The notes beneath the pieces are model-generated. The model saw only the letters and a list, made by a program, of their open reading frames with translations, did no database searches and was not told the origin of the DNA. DNA of 6,750 bases from Bacteroidales bacterium (GTDB lineage Bacteria; Bacteroidota; Bacteroidia; Bacteroidales; JAADGE01): assembly GCA_029932445.1 (NCBI GenBank), contig JAOZQB010000160.1, forward strand, positions 1-6,750. Direction: 5' to 3'. Numbering within the stretch: the first letter of the stretch is position 1; each line of letters starts with the position of its first letter. Shown here piece after piece: positions 1 through 4,398 of the stretch. Position numbers and translations under genes: made by a program.

Positions 1-6
1 ATAAAA

Positions 7-2223
7 TTACTCAATATTTGCAATTTCGATTACTTTATAAATAGTATCGTCGGCATCCTTGACGGGATGATAGATACTCGAAATTTTAAGCATTTTATCA
101 TTGATTTTTATGACTTGTGTATATTCTTTTGTTTTACCGTTTCTTAAATCATCCCAGAATTTTTTGAATGATTCAGGATTTTGAGCTTCCGCATCGAAGC
201 TTCCCTGAACTTTTCCTATGATATCATTTTTGTCTTTTTGTAAAATTTTAAGATAATTATCATTGATATCCGTAATTCTTCCCAACATATCAAATTCAGC
301 AATGTTTAATGAATTCTTTAATGTCGATAAGATATTGTTTGCTTCGGCTAATTTATGATTTAACCCGTCTGTTACGGCTTGCATTTCCTCAATATTTTGT
401 CTTATTTCTTCTTCTTGTGATGCCGATTGTTCCGATTTAATTTTTGTTTCTCTAAGAAGTTCAGCCGTTCGGGTATTTATTTTTACCATCGAAATGGCTG
501 ATGCAATACTTTCACTCACCTGTTCAATTAGTTTTATTTTATATTCATCAAGCGATTTAAAAGATGCAAGTTCAACAACACCGTATACTTCTTCATGAAA
601 AATAAGAGGAACAATTAATAAGGTTTTTGGTTTTTCGTTACCCAAACCGGAAGTAATATTTAAATATTTATCCGGAATTTTTGTCATAAAAATAGTTTCC
701 CGTTCTAAAATACTTCTGCCGACTAATCCGACACCGTAGGGGATACGTTTTTTTAGCATTTTTCTGCGGTCGTATGCATAACTTGCAAGTAATTCGATAT
801 ATTTTTCATTATTTTCATCTTCGTTAATTACAAAGATACCGCCTTGGTCAGATTCTATATAATTTACTAATTTACTGATAATTGCATAAGATAATTCTTC
901 AAGGTTATCGGAATAATCTCTGATGATTTCAGCAAAAAGTGCAGAACCTTTAGTAATCCAATTTTGAATTTCATCTTCTCTTTTCCTTTTTTCTTCTTCT
1001 TCTTTTGAATGTTTGATGTTTTTAGCAAGTTCAACGGTTAAATTTCCTATTTTATCATTTGCACTTACCGGTTTATAATTAAAAGTAATATTTCCCCGGT
1101 ATATTTGTTCAATATAATTTGCCGTTTTATCTAAATTACTGTTAAGCATATTCAGTGAAAAATTAATATCGGAAATCTCATCTCCCGTTGTAGTCTCAAG
1201 TTCCGCTATTTTTTTTAAATCACCATGTGCCGTTGCAGATATAACAATTCCGGTTTGATTAAGGCGGTTCATTATTTTATTAAAGAAAACCCAAAATAAG
1301 ATTAAGCTTAACAAAATAAGAACAGAAATTATTTGAATAATTCTAGTATTTAAGTTTGACAGAAAAGTAATTTTTTTGTTATATTGTGAAACCGTTGCCG
1401 AAATCCATTTTATATCACCGGATTTAACAGATATTTGATTGACGGAAGAAAGATATAAAGCTTTATCCGAATAAAACGAAAAATTCAGCTTCTTTTGTGA
1501 GTTGAAATTAATACGATTCCTTTCAAAAGCATCAATAAAATCATCTTTAATAAAATCAATTTTAGGACTTCCGATAAAATCATTATTCTCTGTTAGAATA
1601 AAGTTTAATTGATTTTTTTCGGTATTTTTTTTACCGTAATCATTCAATGCTTCTTCTAAATTAATATCAATACTGCAAACTCCGGCAGTAATAAAATTGA
1701 TTTTTAAAGGGATTGATAAGGTAATAATATTATTTTTTTGATGATTCATATTGATAAACACTTCTTTTTCACCTATTTCCGCTTTATTCAATAATGTTTT
1801 ATAAAATAAATCTTTACTGCCTAAAGATCTGATTTTTGATGAAATTTTTTGTTTATCTTTTGAAATTTTAAATAGTTTGGGATCTTCAGAAGTATTAATA
1901 TCCGAAATAATAAACCAAACAGAAGTGTATTCATGATTTTGAATTAATATATCTTTAAGTAGTTTTTCTGTTTGTTTTTTGTTTGTTGAAAAATTTGCTT
2001 TATTTTGACTTATAGCACTTTCAAGGGTTTTAAGGATTCCGATATCTGCTTTTAATTTATTATAAATATAAAGTGAAAAATTATCGGAAGAACTTGAAAT
2101 TTTTTCAAACTCATTTTTTTTATTATATGAAGTGATTTGAGAATTAATAATAAACCAAGATACTCCGGATAAAATAAAAACAGGAATGAGGATGAAATAA
2201 ACAAACTTTTTCTTTAAAGACAT
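7..2223 (-). CDS. Membrane sensor protein: Cache-like periplasmic domain, HAMP, GAF, coiled coil, C-terminal PAS; no output domain
   Basis: Inner-membrane signalling protein of 738 residues. TM1 (about 7-28) and TM2 (about 294-315) bracket a roughly 265-residue periplasmic region. Its pattern (VWFIISD near 102-108, ITLSIPLKI at 167-175, then GVCSIDINLEEAL at 181-193) resembles double-Cache ligand-binding domains. HAMP follows TM2 (about 314-366), and a second HAMP-like segment (about 370-405) contains GN-ITFNYKPVSANDKIGNL. A GAF domain spans about 427-580 (QGGIFVIN, PYGVGLVGRSI, LLIVPLIFHEEVYGVVELASF). A coiled coil (about 581-635) carries QEEEIRQNIEEMQ, a linker I recognise from many Bacteroidota HAMP-GAF-PAS sensors. 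A PAS domain (about 637-735, AEFDMLGRITDINDNYLKIL) ends the protein. There is no histidine kinase, GGDEF, MCP-signalling or phosphatase domain, so the output is unknown. The stop TAA lies at 7-9, and homologues as I know them can also end in PAS, so it looks complete. The ATG is preceded by an A-rich leader and starts directly at TM1. Divergent from the lipoprotein gene. Confidence 0.9.
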   Translation of the reverse strand: MSLKKKFVYFILIPVFILSGVSWFIINSQITSYNKKNEFEKISSSSDNFSLYIYNKLKADIGILKTLESAISQNKANFSTNKKQTEKLLKDILIQNHEYTSVWFIISDINTSEDPKLFKISKDKQKISSKIRSLGSKDLFYKTLLNKAEIGEKEVFINMNHQKNNIITLSIPLKINFITAGVCSIDINLEEALNDYGKKNTEKNQLNFILTENNDFIGSPKIDFIKDDFIDAFERNRINFNSQKKLNFSFYSDKALYLSSVNQISVKSGDIKWISATVSQYNKKITFLSNLNTRIIQIISVLILLSLILFWVFFNKIMNRLNQTGIVISATAHGDLKKIAELETTTGDEISDINFSLNMLNSNLDKTANYIEQIYRGNITFNYKPVSANDKIGNLTVELAKNIKHSKEEEEKRKREDEIQNWITKGSALFAEIIRDYSDNLEELSYAIISKLVNYIESDQGGIFVINEDENNEKYIELLASYAYDRRKMLKKRIPYGVGLVGRSILERETIFMTKIPDKYLNITSGLGNEKPKTLLIVPLIFHEEVYGVVELASFKSLDEYKIKLIEQVSESIASAISMVKINTRTAELLRETKIKSEQSASQEEEIRQNIEEMQAVTDGLNHKLAEANNILSTLKNSLNIAEFDMLGRITDINDNYLKILQKDKNDIIGKVQGSFDAEAQNPESFKKFWDDLRNGKTKEYTQVIKINDKMLKISSIYHPVKDADDTIYKVIEIANIE

Positions 2224-2290
2224 TTTAAATAAAATTTATATACAATTCAGATATTAATATAAAGAGTGTATTATCTTTAGCATCTTAACA

Positions 2291-2321
2291 CAAAAATACG
2301 GTTTAATTTTTAATCAACAAA
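2291..2321 (-). promoter_or_regulatory. Predicted Bacteroidota-type promoter for the sensor gene
   Basis: Read on the minus strand there is TTTG (2321-2318), exactly 19 bases, then TATTTTTG (2298-2291). This fits the Bacteroidota housekeeping promoter TTTG-N19-TAnnTTTG with no mismatch. Transcription would begin near 2284, giving an untranslated leader of about 60 bases before the ATG at 2223. The match is direct; activity is inferred. Confidence 0.6.
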
Positions 2322-2326
2322 TAATT

Positions 2327-2358
2327 AATTATTGATTTAAGCGTTTTATCAATGAATT
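2327..2358. repeat. Imperfect inverted repeat in the divergent spacer, candidate operator
   Basis: AATTATTGAT (2327-2336) is mirrored by ATCAATGAATT (2348-2358), with one bulged base and an 11-base centre. It sits just upstream of the predicted -33 box of the sensor gene and upstream of the lipoprotein gene, where a regulator could act on both. The arms are almost entirely A and T, so in this AT-rich sequence chance is a real alternative. It is too weak to be a terminator. Confidence 0.25.
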
Positions 2359-2379
2359 TTAAACTTTTAGCCTTTAATT

Positions 2380-2410
2380 TTTAAAGTATGACTTTTTTTT
2401 CTTTAATTTG
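2380..2410 (+). promoter_or_regulatory. Weak candidate promoter for the lipoprotein operon
   Basis: TTTA (2380-2383), 19 bases, then TTAATTTG (2403-2410) resembles TTTG-N19-TAnnTTTG with one mismatch in each box, including the normally well conserved A of the -7 element. It would start transcription near 2417, about 20 bases before the ATG at 2438. No better match was found in the spacer, but the mismatches keep this tentative. Confidence 0.3.
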
Positions 2411-2437
2411 TAATTCAGATTTTTAAAAAAACATATT

Positions 2438-3256
2438 ATGAACAGAAAAATATTTTTTTTAATTTTATTCCTCGGGATTTCAACTTGGTTCTTGAGCAGT
2501 TGTAAATCCGGAGAAAGTGCGGATAACGATGAACTTGCCGGAGAAACTATCGATTCTGCCGATATCCGTGAAGAAATTCTCATTTCAATGTTGGCACCCT
2601 CTGATATGGCTGTTATGTTGATTGATAATCCGGCTTTGAGTTTCAATAAAGAAATTATTAACCCGAGTTCAAACTTTGATAAATATAATACAAACTCAAA
2701 AATTGCCTTGAATATTGGTGTTTATACAGCAGATTTAAGTTATGCAAGCCTTTTTGAACAAGAACAAATTACCTATGATTACTTGGATATCGTAAAGGAT
2801 ATGTCTGAAGAAATAGGAATCAGTCAATCAATTGAGAAACGTCATCTTGATATGATAAAAAACAGTAAGTTGGATAAAAATGACATGATGAAGATCATCA
2901 ACGAATCTTTTATGAATACCGATGCTTATTTACGTGAAAACAATCGCCAAAAGGTCATAACAATGATTTTAATCGGCGGATGGGTAGAAGCGCAATACAT
3001 TGCCGTTTCATTATCAAAAGATTCACCTGATACAAACAGCCAATTAACAGAAAGTATTTTAGCGCAAAAGATTTCTTTGGAATTGATGAATAAGGCATTG
3101 GAAAATGTTGCCGGTGATAAAACTTTGATGCCTTTAAAAGCTGATATCGATAAAATATATAAAGCATATTTGATAATGGAGGATAACATGAATGATGAAA
3201 ATTTTAAAGAATTCTGTCTTTTAATCAGACAAGTCCGAAATAATTATGTTGTTTAA
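2438..3256 (+). CDS. Uncharacterised Bacteroidota lipoprotein, mostly helical
   Basis: Predicted 272-residue envelope lipoprotein. The N-terminus is a classic lipoprotein signal: Arg3-Lys4, a hydrophobic run (5-19) and the lipobox LSSC with the acylated Cys at residue 22. The next residues (KSGESADNDE) are polar and acidic. This recalls the acidic stretch that exports lipoproteins to the cell surface in some Bacteroidota, but it is not a clear match to that signal. The rest looks largely alpha-helical. Two segments stand out as likely family signatures: NIGVYTADLSYASLFEQ (92-108) and GGWVEAQYI (180-188). I recall similar unnamed proteins in Bacteroidota but no established function, and I see no catalytic motif. 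The ATG was chosen because it gives the complete signal peptide; there is no Shine-Dalgarno site, only an A-rich leader. The stop is 17 bases before the next gene, so the two are probably one operon. Confidence 0.85.
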   Translation: MNRKIFFLILFLGISTWFLSSCKSGESADNDELAGETIDSADIREEILISMLAPSDMAVMLIDNPALSFNKEIINPSSNFDKYNTNSKIALNIGVYTADLSYASLFEQEQITYDYLDIVKDMSEEIGISQSIEKRHLDMIKNSKLDKNDMMKIINESFMNTDAYLRENNRQKVITMILIGGWVEAQYIAVSLSKDSPDTNSQLTESILAQKISLELMNKALENVAGDKTLMPLKADIDKIYKAYLIMEDNMNDENFKEFCLLIRQVRNNYVV

Positions 3257-3273
3257 AAATTAATCTTGTAAAA

Positions 3274-3714
3274 ATGAATTTAAAACTTAAACATATTATT
3301 GTAGCGGCATTACTTGTTTTTTTATCTTTCTCATCAGCTAATGCCCAATGTATTGATTTAGTAAAAACAAAAGGTTTTACATATTTGGATACAAGTAAAT
3401 ATATTCCTGAAGCTCGTTTTAATTCATTGCCCTTAAGAGAAGGTGATGATGTTGATATTTATAAATCGTTTTTCAAAGGACGTAATTACAGAATTGTTGT
3501 TGTAGGTGCTGAAAATATGCCGAAATTAAATTTTAAGGTTACGAATTTTCAAAGACAAGTATTATACGATAGCAATATTACAAAAGAAGAAAGCTGGGAT
3601 TTTATTTCAGATAAAAATCAAAATTTAATTATTTCGGTTGAAGTTCCCAAAGCTGAGAAAGATAAAAAACCGCAAAGCGGATGTATTGCCGTTGTTATTG
3701 GTTTTGCATATTAA
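3274..3714 (+). CDS. Small secreted or periplasmic protein of unknown function
   Basis: A 146-residue exported protein. Residues 1-24 form a Sec signal peptide (Lys4 and Lys6, hydrophobic core 8-19, then SANA) with likely cleavage before Gln25, a pattern common in Bacteroidota. The mature part is about 122 residues with alternating hydrophobic stretches (YRIVVVGAE 72-80, LNFKVTNFQRQVLYD 85-99, NLIISVEV 117-124, CIAVVIGFAY 137-146), suggesting a small beta-sandwich. Only two cysteines exist in the mature protein, Cys26 at its start and Cys137 near its end, and they could form a disulphide tying the termini together. No enzyme motif and no type IX secretion C-terminal domain is visible. It starts 17 bases after the lipoprotein stop with no separate promoter seen, so co-transcription and a shared envelope role are likely. 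The specific function is not recognised. Confidence 0.85.
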   Translation: MNLKLKHIIVAALLVFLSFSSANAQCIDLVKTKGFTYLDTSKYIPEARFNSLPLREGDDVDIYKSFFKGRNYRIVVVGAENMPKLNFKVTNFQRQVLYDSNITKEESWDFISDKNQNLIISVEVPKAEKDKKPQSGCIAVVIGFAY

Positions 3715-3734
3715 GAAGAAGATATCCGGAAAAA

Positions 3735-4172
3735 CTACAAAACCTGCATGATTTTCCATAATCTGTTGAATTCTTTTAGGTATGTCTTTGCAACATCCTT
3801 ATTGTCAGTCACTAAAATATTTTCATAATTTTTAGTCTCTGCACTTCGAGTCCAATTGTAACTTCCCGTTATGGTTATTGTATCATCAATGACGGCAAAT
3901 TTATGATGCATGTGGGCATGCGTTGTATCTAACTTTACATCAATTCCTAAATTTGCAATATATTCAATATCATTTCCGAGATCAAAGCGTTTATCATTAT
4001 CCGATATGATTTTTATGTCAACACCGTTTAGTTGCATTTCTTTTATTGCATCAACAATACGATTATCACTTATTGTAAATACGCAGATCCGTGCTCTTCG
4101 CTTAGCTTTTCGCAGTGTCTCCGTAATTGCATTTAAGCAATCTGTTCCGGGACTGAAATATATTTTTGTCAT
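3735..4172 (-). CDS. Single-HKD phospholipase D superfamily protein (Nuc / MitoPLD-Zucchini-like)
   Basis: A compact 145-residue member of the phospholipase D superfamily, which cleaves phosphodiester bonds in nucleic acids or phospholipids. One complete HKD motif is visible: His89, Lys91 and Asp96 in HHKFAVID, followed by ITGSYNWT (101-108) and the downstream YENILV (116-121). With only one HKD per chain, the active site is expected to form in a homodimer, as in bacterial Nuc and animal MitoPLD/Zucchini. The N-terminal IYFSPGTDC, central VFTISDNRI and HMHHKFAVID also resemble MitoPLD, from memory. Unlike Salmonella-type Nuc there is no signal peptide or TM segment, so it is probably cytoplasmic, where nucleic acid is the more likely substrate. 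The start ATG is preceded by AAAAAAA. The gene is convergent with the secreted-protein gene (20-base gap) and divergent from the TPR-phosphatase gene. Substrate and biological role cannot be told from sequence. Confidence 0.88.
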   Translation of the reverse strand: MTKIYFSPGTDCLNAITETLRKAKRRARICVFTISDNRIVDAIKEMQLNGVDIKIISDNDKRFDLGNDIEYIANLGIDVKLDTTHAHMHHKFAVIDDTITITGSYNWTRSAETKNYENILVTDNKDVAKTYLKEFNRLWKIMQVL

Positions 4173-4206
4173 TTTTTTTAAATGGAGATAAAATAACTAT
4201 TTATTA

Positions 4207-4214
4207 CAAAAGTA
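4207..4214 (-). promoter_or_regulatory. Predicted -7 element for the HKD-protein gene
   Basis: On the minus strand these bases read TACTTTTG, a perfect TAnnTTTG element, 34 bases upstream of the ATG at 4172. No TTTG was found at the expected 19-base distance upstream, so only half of the consensus is supported. The implied start site near 4200 leaves a leader of about 28 bases. Confidence 0.4.
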
Positions 4215-4236
4215 GAATTTTTACAGGAATAATATG

Positions 4237-4268
4237 CTTGCGGTTTTAATCTTTTTTAATACCGCCGG
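4237..4268. repeat. Imperfect hairpin in the divergent spacer
   Basis: GCGGTTTTAA (4240-4249) pairs with TTAATACCGC (4256-4265) with a single T/T mismatch and a 6-base loop. A little further pairing extends to 4237/4268. A second, looser pair of arms, GAATTTTTAC (4215-4224) and GTAAAATTC (4277-4285), flanks it. It lies upstream of both neighbouring genes, so it is not an obvious terminator for either. An operator, a leader structure or the remnant of a small palindromic element are all possible. Confidence 0.4.
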
Positions 4269-4320
4269 AAATTTTTGTAAAATTCTAATTCATTGTTATC
4301 ACCGCCGGATAAATTTATGT
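4261..4320. repeat. Direct repeat of a GC-rich octamer with a 40-bp period
   Basis: ACCGCCGG occurs at 4261-4268 and again at 4301-4308, start to start exactly 40 bp. The match continues imperfectly: the first copy reads on as AAATTTTTGT and the second as ATAAATTTATGT, so about 16 of 18-20 bases align with a 2-base gap. The octamer is strikingly GC-rich for this sequence and I found no other copy on either strand of the window. The first copy overlaps the right arm of the hairpin. Paired regulator sites are one reading; a remnant of a mobile palindrome is another. Confidence 0.45.
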
Positions 4321-4328
4321 CATTAAAA

Positions 4329-4360
4329 ATTGTCGGGTTTCAAAATTTTATGTAATTTCG
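4329..4360 (+). promoter_or_regulatory. Weak candidate promoter for the TPR-phosphatase gene
   Basis: ATTG (4329-4332), 20 bases, then TAATTTCG (4353-4360) resembles the Bacteroidota -33/-7 pair with a mismatch in each box and a spacer one base longer than ideal. It would give a leader of about 30 bases. It lies 20 bases downstream of the second GC-rich repeat, so those repeats would be upstream of the promoter. Confidence 0.25.
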
Positions 4361-4398
4361 TCAAATTGCTTATACAAAATATTATATTCTAAAAATTT

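Noticed and set aside
2453..2460. Run of eight T in the first codons of the lipoprotein gene, a possible slippage switch
   Set aside because: Runs of 7-8 A or T occur elsewhere in this AT-rich window (for example 2393-2400), so it gives no specific support for phase variation.
2374..2646. Open frame of 90 codons on the minus strand over the lipoprotein start
   Set aside because: It lies opposite the well-supported lipoprotein signal peptide, ends in a low-complexity Lys/Asn-rich stretch and has no recognisable domain.
2926..3189. Two overlapping minus-strand open frames inside the lipoprotein gene
   Set aside because: Both are fully contained in a real gene on the other strand and show no domain or signal; they are by-products of its codon pattern.
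3721..3731. GATATC palindrome and CCGGA between the convergent genes as a terminator
   Set aside because: The palindrome is only six bases with no loop and no adjoining T tract, so it cannot form a terminator hairpin.
3910..4191. Plus-strand open frame of 93 codons opposite the HKD gene
   Set aside because: The opposite strand encodes a clear HKD motif and family-specific segments; this frame's protein is unrecognisable.
4234..4326. Possible 30-codon small gene on the plus strand in the HKD/phosphatase spacer
   Set aside because: It runs through the hairpin and both direct repeats, has no ribosome-binding or promoter support, and an open frame this short is expected by chance.
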